Positions 1-6,415 of a stretch of DNA of 7,213 bases are shown in pieces (within the stretch, counting starts at the first letter, position 1; every line of letters starts with the position of its first letter). Below the pieces are notes generated by a model, which made no database searches, was not told the origin of the DNA, and worked only from the letters and a program-made list of their open reading frames with translations. This DNA is from an uncultured Clostridia bacterium (GTDB taxonomy: Bacteria; Bacillota; Clostridia; Saccharofermentanales; DTU023): assembly GCA_937922005.1 (NCBI GenBank), contig CAKZWV010000050.1, positions 1 through 7,213 on the forward strand, in the 5' to 3' direction. The position numbers were made by a program, and so were the translations under genes.

Positions 1-2846
1 GTAAAGCTGGACCAGAATGGTTTTTCCACGCTCAGCCCTTCGATGATTCCAGTCCCTCTCAAGGCCAACACCTGGAGATGACTTGTCAAGTCTTGCCAAA
101 AGACATGGTTCAAAACCAAGACCTTGAGGTCAGCTTATTTTTACAGCAGGCTGATCCGCAGGGGAATAGCCCTCATTATCCATCTAAGCCAGTCCGCACA
201 TTAAAGGTCACCGAATCTGTTTTGATGAAGGGCTACGGTGGTTTGGCGGAGCGGGGGAGATACGCTGATCCCATCAAGCTTCAGGATTTTGATCCGGAAC
301 AAAAAGCTTGGCCCATACGAACCAAAGATGAGAACGGAAAAAAGCTTCGCTTTTGCGATGTTTATATGGCCCTACATTCTTACCCCCTCGTTTTTCATTC
401 AGATCCAGCAGATTATAGCAAAAACGAAAAAAAAATCTGGGTATGGTATCAGCATCCCTTAGATACCCTTAATGAAGTAAAAACAGCTCCCTCTAAGCCA
501 GATAGCATTAAAGGCGTTGAAAAAGAAGAACATCGTACCTATAACTTTCAGGGTTGGTACCTGGATCTAGGAGGCCTTGAAAAGATAAAGGATGGTATGA
601 CTATGCCTGACAGTGGGACCATCCACCTTTTTGCCAAGTGGGCACCAGACGATGATAAGGTGACCCTCCGCTTTATGAGCAAGGGGGGCAGCGAGGTCCC
701 TAGTCAGACCATAACTTGGGGTAAAGAAGCTAAAAAGCCAGAAGATCCTATCCGTTTAGGCTACCGCTTCTTGGGTTGGAAGGCCCAAGATCAAGATGGG
801 AAACCCCTGCCATACCTCTTTGACTTCTCACAAAACCTTTATAAAGATACGACTCTAGAAGCGCAATGGGAAGAAGTTACCACACGTACGGTGGTAGTCC
901 GACATGTTTTAGTTTCTGCTAACAATGAAGAGAAAGAACTTTCTTCTAAAGAGTTTGATTATATTCCTGTTGACACCCTCTATACAGCAAAAGCAGAAAA
1001 GCAAGAGTCCGCCTCAGGTGAACTTCTATTGCCTGATCATGTCATCAAGAGCATCATGGTACCTAAAACAGGTAAAGCAGAAATCACCTTCTACTATAAA
1101 CCGGTTCCCAGCGTTAATTATCGAGTCCATTATATTTCCTATGAGGTTACAAACGGAAAAGTTACAGAAAAGCCGGTCCATGATGAAAAGGTTGAAACGA
1201 CAACAAAGGCCATTGTAACGGAAAAATATATACCAAAGGAAGGCTATATTCCTGAAGAGTACCAACAAGTTCTCATGCTCTCTCAGGATCCTACTGAGAA
1301 TATTATCACCTTCCATTATTATCAGAAAGAATCCGCCTATTACGATATTGAGTACTATTACGAGACTATGTCAGGTGACTATGTCTTAGGATCAGACCAT
1401 GATAGGATAACTGCTGAGGAAGGAGCTAAAATTACTTTAACACCTGATGGTCAGCGAACTTTTATGGACAAGACCTATGACTACAACCCAGAAAAGAGTA
1501 AAGATACCATTCAAGGTATCGTTTCAGGGATTGGCCATGACCCTCTTGTTTTAAAGGTTTATTATAAACTAGGTCGAGGGACGTATCAGCTAGAGTACCA
1601 TTATGGTGATGATGATATTGAGACAACGGAGCCTCAAGAAGACTTTGTCGGAAAAACAGTAACAGTAGATCCCTACCCTCAAGATTCTTTAGAGAGACAT
1701 GGTAAAACTTATATCTTGGACCGTCAAAACTCTATCCTTTCCGGAGAAATATCTAAGGATAATAGCTTGGTGCTGAAAGTTGTATATCTGCAGACGGCAA
1801 CGTATACAATCGAGTATTATTATGACAGTAAGCTTGGCAAGACAGAGACAGGCAAAGCAACGCTAGTTGGCGATACCGTCTCCGTTACGCCTAAAGAATC
1901 AGAAACCTATAATGGCCAGGATTACCAACTAGATAAGAAAACCTCAAAGCTTGAAGGTACCATTGCGGCCGATGGATCCCTTGTTCTGAAGGTTTACTAT
2001 ACTAAAGTGCCTGAACCTACGGAGCCCACGGAGCCTACAGAGCCAACAAAGCCGACACAACCGACAACACCAACTCAGCCTACGCAACCGACTCAGCCTA
2101 CCCAACCTACGCAACCGACAGAGCCGACTCAACCAACTCAGCCAACCCAACCTACGCAACCGACTGAACCTACACAGTCGACAAAGCCGACACAAACAAC
2201 ACAATCGACGCAACCAAGCAAGACGACTGAGTCAACCCAAGAGATAATAAAGAATCGGATCCACTATCGCTTTTTTGATGGAAAGCAGCTAGTTGATGGA
2301 TGGACGGATGATGGATATACTCTTACCCCCGGTCAAAACATGGTTACCATTACAGTACCTAAAACAGAGATTCTGGATGGTAAAATCTATGTTCTCGATG
2401 AGGAAGCTAGTATTCTAACGAGCCGACTGGTGGATGGGACTTTACCAGATCTGGTGGTTATCTATCGAGCCCAAAAGGCTAGTATGCCCCCCATGCCTGA
2501 ATCCGTACCCATGTATCCGGATGGCTATGGGCCTGCACCTGGACCCTTACCTGGAATGCCCGGGATGCCGGGAAATTCGGGTGGGACTGCCATTCCCGGA
2601 GGGACTCAGGGACAAGTGATCTCTCCTCCTGGTCCTGGTGCTCCTCATCAAGCTGGAACAAATACTCCTGGTCTCAACCAGGCTGCCACACCCAACCAGC
2701 AGGTTGTTACAGGTAATACAGCAAATAAACTAGACCCCAATTTGCCTCAAACAGGGGATCTGAGTGGAGACCATATCTGGTCGACATTCCTTTTACTCTG
2801 TGTTAGTATGGGACTTTGGGCTTGGACCAAACATAAGAAACATTAA
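1..2846 (+). CDS. LPXTG cell-wall-anchored surface protein with InlB-type and MucBP-like repeats (5' end outside window)
   Basis: This is a partial gene. The frame has no stop back to base 3, and codons before the first visible Met (base 78) read as ordinary protein (AGPEWFFHAQPFDD), so the start and signal peptide lie to the left. Residues below are numbered from that Met. Residues ~118-188 and ~194-264 are two InlB B/Listeria-Bacteroides-type repeats (each with a G-W core and ending AKW or AQW). Residues ~270-642 hold five MucBP-like beta repeats ending in Y-Y-K/Q-like strands. Residues 648-722 are a TxP stalk, ~726-798 a sixth MucBP-like repeat, and ~801-870 a Pro/Gly/Met-rich wall-spanning region. 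LPQTG is at 889-893, followed by a hydrophobic helix (~900-916) and the basic tail KHKKH, a standard sortase signal. The known behaviour of these families points to an adhesin or other surface-exposed protein covalently attached to peptidoglycan; the ligand cannot be told. The stop overlaps the ychF ribosome binding site. Confidence 0.9.
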   Translation, partial: KAGPEWFFHAQPFDDSSPSQGQHLEMTCQVLPKDMVQNQDLEVSLFLQQADPQGNSPHYPSKPVRTLKVTESVLMKGYGGLAERGRYADPIKLQDFDPEQKAWPIRTKDENGKKLRFCDVYMALHSYPLVFHSDPADYSKNEKKIWVWYQHPLDTLNEVKTAPSKPDSIKGVEKEEHRTYNFQGWYLDLGGLEKIKDGMTMPDSGTIHLFAKWAPDDDKVTLRFMSKGGSEVPSQTITWGKEAKKPEDPIRLGYRFLGWKAQDQDGKPLPYLFDFSQNLYKDTTLEAQWEEVTTRTVVVRHVLVSANNEEKELSSKEFDYIPVDTLYTAKAEKQESASGELLLPDHVIKSIMVPKTGKAEITFYYKPVPSVNYRVHYISYEVTNGKVTEKPVHDEKVETTTKAIVTEKYIPKEGYIPEEYQQVLMLSQDPTENIITFHYYQKESAYYDIEYYYETMSGDYVLGSDHDRITAEEGAKITLTPDGQRTFMDKTYDYNPEKSKDTIQGIVSGIGHDPLVLKVYYKLGRGTYQLEYHYGDDDIETTEPQEDFVGKTVTVDPYPQDSLERHGKTYILDRQNSILSGEISKDNSLVLKVVYLQTATYTIEYYYDSKLGKTETGKATLVGDTVSVTPKESETYNGQDYQLDKKTSKLEGTIAADGSLVLKVYYTKVPEPTEPTEPTEPTKPTQPTTPTQPTQPTQPTQPTQPTEPTQPTQPTQPTQPTEPTQSTKPTQTTQSTQPSKTTESTQEIIKNRIHYRFFDGKQLVDGWTDDGYTLTPGQNMVTITVPKTEILDGKIYVLDEEASILTSRLVDGTLPDLVVIYRAQKASMPPMPESVPMYPDGYGPAPGPLPGMPGMPGNSGGTAIPGGTQGQVISPPGPGAPHQAGTNTPGLNQAATPNQQVVTGNTANKLDPNLPQTGDLSGDHIWSTFLLLCVSMGLWAWTKHKKH
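429..869 (+). repeat. two InlB B/Listeria-Bacteroides-type protein repeats
   Basis: Two consecutive units of about 70 residues are seen. Each has the G-W core (FQGWYLD in the first, FLGWKAQ in the second) and ends with a beta strand closing in A-K-W or A-Q-W. The second has the typical opening (VTLRFMSKGG) and the K-P-E-D-P-x-R-x-G-Y-x-F segment before the core. This matches the Flg_new/InlB B-repeat family, small beta-grasp-like modules of secreted and wall-anchored proteins. Boundaries are approximate and the first unit is the more divergent. Confidence 0.7.
885..2003 (+). repeat. five tandem MucBP-like beta repeats in the surface protein
   Basis: Five units of about 68-77 residues begin near residues 270, 346, 421, 502 and 575 (numbered from the Met at base 78). 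The last three are clearly related: each opens with a strand of the form Y-x-I/L-E-Y-x-Y, has a middle K-x-Y-x-L/Y segment, and closes with S-L-V-L-K-V-x-Y or P-L-V-L-K-V-Y-Y. The first two are more divergent but keep the R-V/x-H-Y opening and the I-T-F-x-Y-Y ending. The pattern resembles MucBP-type repeats of Gram-positive adhesins; the family name is inferred from the pattern. Confidence 0.6.
2019..2243 (+). repeat. Thr-Pro (TxP) stalk: 9-nt tandem repeat
   Basis: Twenty-five tripeptide units (9 nt each) are seen. The first seventeen are perfect TxP, with x mostly Gln or Glu; later units decay to TQS, TQT, SKT and TES. At the DNA level there is a higher-order duplication: bases 2091-2119 and 2136-2164 match at 28 of 29 positions, an offset of 45 nt or five units. 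Thr-Pro tracts are known as extended, often glycosylated, wall-spanning stalks. Such tandem arrays readily change length by slippage or recombination. Confidence 0.9.
2253..2471 (+). repeat. sixth MucBP-like repeat, on the wall side of the stalk
   Basis: Residues ~726-798 resemble the units before the stalk: an opening strand IHYRFFDG, a middle K-I-Y-V-L-D-E-E-A-S-I-L segment comparable with the Y-I-L-D-R-Q-N-S-I-L of the fourth unit, and a closing L-V-V-I-Y strand. It is set apart from the other five by the Thr-Pro stalk. Confidence 0.55.
2742..2843 (+). other. LPQTG sortase sorting signal
   Basis: The last 34 residues hold LPQTG, a short polar linker (DLSGDH), a hydrophobic stretch of about 17 residues rich in Leu and Trp, and the basic end KHKKH. 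This is the complete three-part cell-wall sorting signal. Sortases of the housekeeping class cleave between Thr and Gly and join the Thr to the peptidoglycan precursor. Confidence 0.95.
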
Positions 2847-2850
2847 GGAG
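2845..2850 (+). promoter_or_regulatory. ychF ribosome binding site overlapping the upstream stop codon
   Basis: AAGGAG lies 8 nt before the ychF ATG. Its first two bases are the last two of the TAA that ends the surface protein gene (2844-2846). Ribosomes finishing the surface protein therefore stop on the ychF initiation region, which suggests translational coupling or at least co-transcription. Confidence 0.85.
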
Positions 2851-2858
2851 AATTTGCC

Positions 2859-3950
2859 ATGAAACTAGGCTTAGTGGGCCTACCCAATGTGGGAAAATCA
2901 AGTATCTTTAACGCTCTCACCAGCGTTGGTGCCGACGTCGCCAATTACGCCTTTTGCACTATCGAACCCAACCTGGGCATCGCTACGGTCCCAGACGCTC
3001 GATTAACCTACCTCAATGACCTCTATCACCCCGCAAAACTTACGCCAGCAACCATCGAGATCGAGGACATTGCTGGTCTCGTTCGGGGAGCCAGCCAAGG
3101 GGAAGGCCTGGGCAACAAGTTCCTGGCAGATATTAGAAATACCGACGCCATTGCCCATGTCATCCGTTGCTTTACGGACCCAGATGTCATGCACGTAGAT
3201 GGAGAAATCGACGTCAAGCGGGATGTAGCCACCATCAATACGGAACTCATTGTGGCGGATATGGAGTATTTGGAGAGGCAGCTGGAAAAGCTGAAAAAAT
3301 CAGCTAAGGTGAATCGGGCCTTGGATCCTGCTATTGATCTATTGAATCGCCTCTATGCCTTTTTGGAGGAGGGGCATCCTGCGAGGAATTTTGACTTCCC
3401 GGAGGATCTTCCCAAGGACTTTCCAGACCTCTTCCTCCTCAGCTCTAAGCCTGTTATGTATATTGCTAACCTCGATGAGAATGACATCAATAAGGAGGAG
3501 GAAAACGTCTATTATAAAGAGCTCATGGCTGTGGCGAAGGAAGATGGATCGCCGATTCTGCCGGTTTGCGCCAAGCTTGAAGCAGAAATGCAAGACCTGG
3601 ATGAAGAGGAAAAAGCGGAGTTTTTGGCAGATTATGGCCTAAAGGAGTCGAGCCTGGTGCGTTTTGTCCAGGTAGCTTATGATTTGCTGGGTCTCTCCTC
3701 TTTCCTCACAGCAGGAGAAGATGAGGTCCGGGCTTGGACCATCCCCAAGGGCTGTAAGGCCCCCAAGGCTGCCGGTAAGATCCATACGGACTTTGAACGG
3801 GGCTTTATCAAGGCCGAAGTGGCTTCTTTTGATGATTTGAAGCGACTTGGATCTATGGCCAAAGTTAAGGAGGCTGGGCTCTATCGGATTGAAGGTAAAG
3901 AATATTCCGTTCAAGATGGGGATATCATCCTCTTCCGCTTCAATGTCTAG
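2859..3950 (+). CDS. ychF: Obg-family P-loop ATPase/GTPase YchF (OLA1 type)
   Basis: This is a complete 363-residue protein, the usual length for YchF. The G1/Walker A motif is at residues 7-14 (GLPNVGKS). The switch region NYAFCTIEPN (29-38) follows, and the G3 motif DIAGLV (70-75) leads into the conserved run GASQGEGLGNKFL. The NLDE segment (204-207) replaces the usual NKxD of GTPases, which in this family goes with ATP preference. A coiled-coil-like charged stretch (~131-152) is followed by a C-terminal TGS-like domain with TAGEDEVRAW and the family ending DGDIILFRFNV. YchF binds ribosomes and is linked to translation quality and oxidative stress control. One oddity is Ala at residue 31, where the family usually has Pro (NYPF). 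The start is fixed by the adjacent AAGGAG and by the conserved N-terminus. coaE follows after 48 bp. Confidence 0.97.
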   Translation: MKLGLVGLPNVGKSSIFNALTSVGADVANYAFCTIEPNLGIATVPDARLTYLNDLYHPAKLTPATIEIEDIAGLVRGASQGEGLGNKFLADIRNTDAIAHVIRCFTDPDVMHVDGEIDVKRDVATINTELIVADMEYLERQLEKLKKSAKVNRALDPAIDLLNRLYAFLEEGHPARNFDFPEDLPKDFPDLFLLSSKPVMYIANLDENDINKEEENVYYKELMAVAKEDGSPILPVCAKLEAEMQDLDEEEKAEFLADYGLKESSLVRFVQVAYDLLGLSSFLTAGEDEVRAWTIPKGCKAPKAAGKIHTDFERGFIKAEVASFDDLKRLGSMAKVKEAGLYRIEGKEYSVQDGDIILFRFNV

Positions 3951-3986
3951 GAACTGGCATTAAGTCACTGTACTAGGCTTTCGGAT

Positions 3987-3991
3987 AAAGG
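3987..3991 (+). promoter_or_regulatory. coaE ribosome binding site
   Basis: AAAGG lies 7 nt before the ATG. It is weaker than the AAGGAG sites elsewhere in the window but correctly placed. The rest of the 48-bp gap after ychF shows no terminator hairpin and no clear promoter, so coaE is probably read through from ychF. Confidence 0.55.
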
Positions 3992-3998
3992 TAAAAGA

Positions 3999-4643
3999 AT
4001 GTTTATTTTAGGTATTACAGGGGGAATCGGGAGTGGCAAGTCAACCGTGACGGAGCTCTTGGCTCCCCTTGGTTTTCATGTGTTAGATGCCGATCGGATT
4101 TCCAAGGACCTCGCCCTCCATGATCCCGAATTTCAGGAAATCTATGTACAAATTTTTGGACCCGAGGCAAAATGCGAAGATGGATCGCTCAACCGGGCCT
4201 TTATAGCAGATATTGTCTTTCGGGACAAGGAAAAGCTGGCACGTTTGGGCAAAGAGACCCACCTTGCCATCATGACGTGGATCAATCAAGAGATTGCAAG
4301 GCTCGAAGAAGAGGCTTCTTCGGCCAAAAAGCCCAGTCCGCTCAATATTCTCTTGGATTTTCCCATCCCGGTACACAAAGGTTTTTTGGATCGCTGTGAC
4401 TTGATTGTGGTGGTGGAAGCAGACCAGCATTTGCGCCTGCGTCGTCTGACCCAGCGGGGCCTCAGTAGTCTGGACGCTAAGAATCGGATGGCCATGCAAA
4501 TGAGCGATGAAGAATATGCGGCCTTAGCTGACTGTGTGGTAGACAATTCTGGAGATTTAGATGACCTCAAGAGGGAGGTCCAAAGCAAAGTCTACCCCCT
4601 CCTCGAAGCTCGGGGAATTATGGTTGGCAAGCCTCTTTCCTAG
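3999..4643 (+). CDS. coaE: dephospho-CoA kinase
   Basis: This 214-residue protein catalyses the last step of coenzyme A synthesis: ATP-dependent phosphorylation of the 3'-hydroxyl of dephospho-CoA in the cytosol. The P-loop is at residues 8-16 (GGIGSGKST). The family's DADRISKDL segment is at 30-38, where the Asp is the expected catalytic base. The core strand ILLDFPIPVHKGF (117-129) stands where the family usually has a P-L-L-F-E segment and is somewhat divergent. The lid/adenine region QRGLSSLDAKNRMAMQMS (152-169) contains the conserved R, D-A-x-x-R-M and Q residues. V-D-N-S-G-D (181-186) matches the C-terminal family motif. Length is typical (about 200) and the gene is intact. In many Bacillota coaE lies just after polA in the same direction; here a polA-like fragment lies on the opposite strand and overlaps the coaE 3' end by 26 bp. 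Confidence 0.96.
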   Translation: MFILGITGGIGSGKSTVTELLAPLGFHVLDADRISKDLALHDPEFQEIYVQIFGPEAKCEDGSLNRAFIADIVFRDKEKLARLGKETHLAIMTWINQEIARLEEEASSAKKPSPLNILLDFPIPVHKGFLDRCDLIVVVEADQHLRLRRLTQRGLSSLDAKNRMAMQMSDEEYAALADCVVDNSGDLDDLKREVQSKVYPLLEARGIMVGKPLS

Positions 4644-6357
4644 CATTTTGATGAGGGTAGAACAGCTCAAAACATTCTACCTGGAGACGGCGGAATAAAG
4701 AAAGGCTCTGACCGCCCATTTTGGTCAGATCTTGGATCATATCCCCAATATTCCTTGCGGAGAGGGAAAGCGTTTTTTCTGCCCCCTCTCCTTTTTGCAT
4801 GGAAAGATCCTGGAGGTTGATGGAGGCAGCTTGTAAGGATACCAGGGCATTTCCATAGGCAAGGGGCAGGGTATCTAGTTTTGGGTCTGTACCCCAGCGG
4901 ACGTAGTTGGCACAAAAGAGCTCATAGAGATCTTCTAACAAAAAGCCTCGATAATGGGGAGAAATCTGGTCCAAATGCTCGTAGAGGTCTTGGACGGGCC
5001 ATCCCTTATCTTGGCAGAAGCTGAGACTGTAGGGATCTGAGACTAAAGGAATGAGTTCTCTCTTTTCTGGAAAAGCCTGGAAGAAGGCGTCTGTTGCCGG
5101 GCCCAAGGTCACATAAGGTGGGGCATAGAGGCCGAGCAGATCTATTGGGGTAGTTTCGTCTGAGGGATAGATTTTCAGGAAAACTTCTCCCTGGAAGAAG
5201 TCTCTTATGGAAGGATCCTCAGCTGAAATAAAGCGCAAGGATCTTGGCGAAGTTGGGCTTGGGCTGGATGGAGCAAGGCTTGGGCCAGCTTGGGAAAGGC
5301 TGGGGCTGGATGGGGAAAGGCTCGGCTTTCCTGCAGGGATTGAAGATCCTGGAAGGAAGGCCAAGTCGTGGTAAGCAGAGAAAAGAGAAAAATAGGGTTG
5401 GGGGACGCCTTTAGAACTAGCAGGGCTGAGGGACTCAAGGGCTTCTCTCCCTTCTCGGCAGGCTTGCATAAAAGGTTGGCCCAGATCATCAGCTTGGGCC
5501 AGATTTTGAAGCTGATCTTCGACTTGTTCGCTGTTTGGGCTGGTATGATCCTCTGGACCAAACAGGGGAACGGCGGGGTAGAGTTGGGTCATAAAACGTG
5601 CAAAGTAGGCAACATCCTTATAGGTTTCAAGAGAAGATTTACAAGCTTTACTGAGCTTAGTTTCGGAAAGATGAGAAAAAATATCGTCGAGTGTGGAGTA
5701 TTTGCTCAAGAGAGATTGGGAGCGCTTAGTACCAAAGTGGGGCACGCCCATGATGCGGTCCGAAGAATCGCCGGTGAGGGCCCGGTAGGTTAAAAAGGCC
5801 GATGGTGGAAAGCCCTGGTCAGCAGTGAAGGAGGCGACGGTGACGGGGTCTTTCTGGTTGGGAACGAGCAGATGCACGCCCTCATCTAGGAGTTGGCTCA
5901 GGTCGCGATCGCTTGAAAAAACGAGGACCTCTGGGATTTCAATGGTTTGAGCTAGCTGACAGAGGGTTGCCACGCAGTCGTCCGCCTCAAAGGTGGGGGC
6001 TTCGACGTAGGGGATGCCAAGGAGGCGAAGGAGCTGTTTCAGAACAAGAAATTGCTCGTGAAAGCTGTCCCGGTATTTCATTTTTTGACCACGTCGGCCC
6101 GTTTTGTAGAGGGGGGAAATCCATTTGCGCAGGATTCTTTCCGGACGATCGAAGCAAATGATCAGGCCATCGCAGTTTTGAGTTCGACAGGCCGTCGCCA
6201 GGGTCGACAAAAAAGGCCCCAGGGCAAAGTTTTCTCTTCGACACTTTTTCCATGGGGCAAGACGCAAGGCCAAGGCATAGTAGGACCTGCTAAAAATACT
6301 GTTGCCATCCACCACCAAGAGGCGGTGAAGGGGCGTTGAATTTGGTGAAATGGGCAC
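4618..6357 (-). CDS. PolA-type 5'-3' exonuclease (FEN family) with a divergent C-terminal region and no polymerase domain
   Basis: This 579-residue protein starts with GTG, placed by AAGGAG 6 nt upstream. Residues ~11-290 are a 5'-3' exonuclease/FEN domain. The metal-binding acids seem all present: D17 (VVDGN), D70, E124/D126/D127 (EADD), D150/D152 (SSDRD) and D197/D200 (GDSSD). The helix-hairpin-helix region (~189-225, LTGDSSDRIMGVPHFGTK) and the phosphate-contacting R/K region (74-89) are also seen. Residues ~340-372 are a Ser/Pro-rich linker. Residues ~373-579 are poorly conserved; the order of segments (LVSDPYSLSFCQDKGW, FLLEDLYELFCANYV) loosely recalls the inactive 3'-5' exonuclease-like domain of Bacillus-type Pol I. 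The protein ends about where the polymerase domain would begin. Expected activity is flap or 5'-end trimming in Okazaki fragment processing or repair. The alternatives are a split PolA with the polymerase encoded elsewhere, or a specialised standalone FEN. Confidence 0.88.
   Translation of the reverse strand: MPISPNSTPLHRLLVVDGNSIFSRSYYALALRLAPWKKCRRENFALGPFLSTLATACRTQNCDGLIICFDRPERILRKWISPLYKTGRRGQKMKYRDSFHEQFLVLKQLLRLLGIPYVEAPTFEADDCVATLCQLAQTIEIPEVLVFSSDRDLSQLLDEGVHLLVPNQKDPVTVASFTADQGFPPSAFLTYRALTGDSSDRIMGVPHFGTKRSQSLLSKYSTLDDIFSHLSETKLSKACKSSLETYKDVAYFARFMTQLYPAVPLFGPEDHTSPNSEQVEDQLQNLAQADDLGQPFMQACREGREALESLSPASSKGVPQPYFSLFSAYHDLAFLPGSSIPAGKPSLSPSSPSLSQAGPSLAPSSPSPTSPRSLRFISAEDPSIRDFFQGEVFLKIYPSDETTPIDLLGLYAPPYVTLGPATDAFFQAFPEKRELIPLVSDPYSLSFCQDKGWPVQDLYEHLDQISPHYRGFLLEDLYELFCANYVRWGTDPKLDTLPLAYGNALVSLQAASINLQDLSMQKGEGAEKTLSLSARNIGDMIQDLTKMGGQSLSLFRRLQVECFELFYPHQNARKEACQP
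5242..5328 (-). repeat. Ser/Pro-rich linker repeat inside the exonuclease gene
   Basis: Residues 344-371 of the exonuclease contain two imperfect copies of a unit of about 13 residues (KPSLSPSSPSLSQ and AGPSLAPSSPSPTS). At the DNA level the GGCTGGATGG-like segment on the plus strand recurs. This is a flexible interdomain linker, probably grown by local duplication, and it marks the boundary between the nuclease half and the C-terminal region. Confidence 0.75.
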
Positions 6358-6363
6358 AAGGAT

Positions 6364-6369
6364 CTCCTT
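6364..6369 (-). promoter_or_regulatory. ribosome binding site that sets the GTG start of the exonuclease gene
   Basis: On the minus strand AAGGAG is followed by six bases (ATCCTT) and then GTG at 6357-6355. No ATG lies between this GTG and the conserved VVDGN motif, so GTG is the likely start. Confidence 0.85.
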
Positions 6370-6415
6370 GAATGGGGCAGCAGATAGGTGCCAGATGGAC
6401 AGCAGATGGGCGGGA

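Noticed and set aside
1944..2213. Minus-strand frame of 89 codons rich in Arg, Leu and Cys
   Set aside because: It is the antisense reading of the TxP stalk; its regularity comes from the 9-nt repeat, and it has no domain.
2479..2661. Short frames on both strands in the Pro/Gly/Met-rich segment, also considered as a collagen-like domain
   Set aside because: The frames are shadows of the surface protein, and the Gly spacing is not a steady G-x-y triplet, so it is better described as a wall-spanning Pro/Gly region.
4083..4499. Minus-strand frame of 138 codons across coaE
   Set aside because: It lies entirely antisense to a well-conserved gene and shows no recognisable motif.
4656..4681. Inverted repeat GGTAGAA-N12-TTCTACC just after the coaE stop, considered as a terminator
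   Set aside because: The stem is only 7 bp with a 12-nt loop, has no T-tract on either side, and lies inside the exonuclease coding sequence.
5368..5793. Plus-strand frame of 141 codons across the exonuclease gene
   Set aside because: It is antisense to the exonuclease domain, whose catalytic motifs prove the minus strand is coding.
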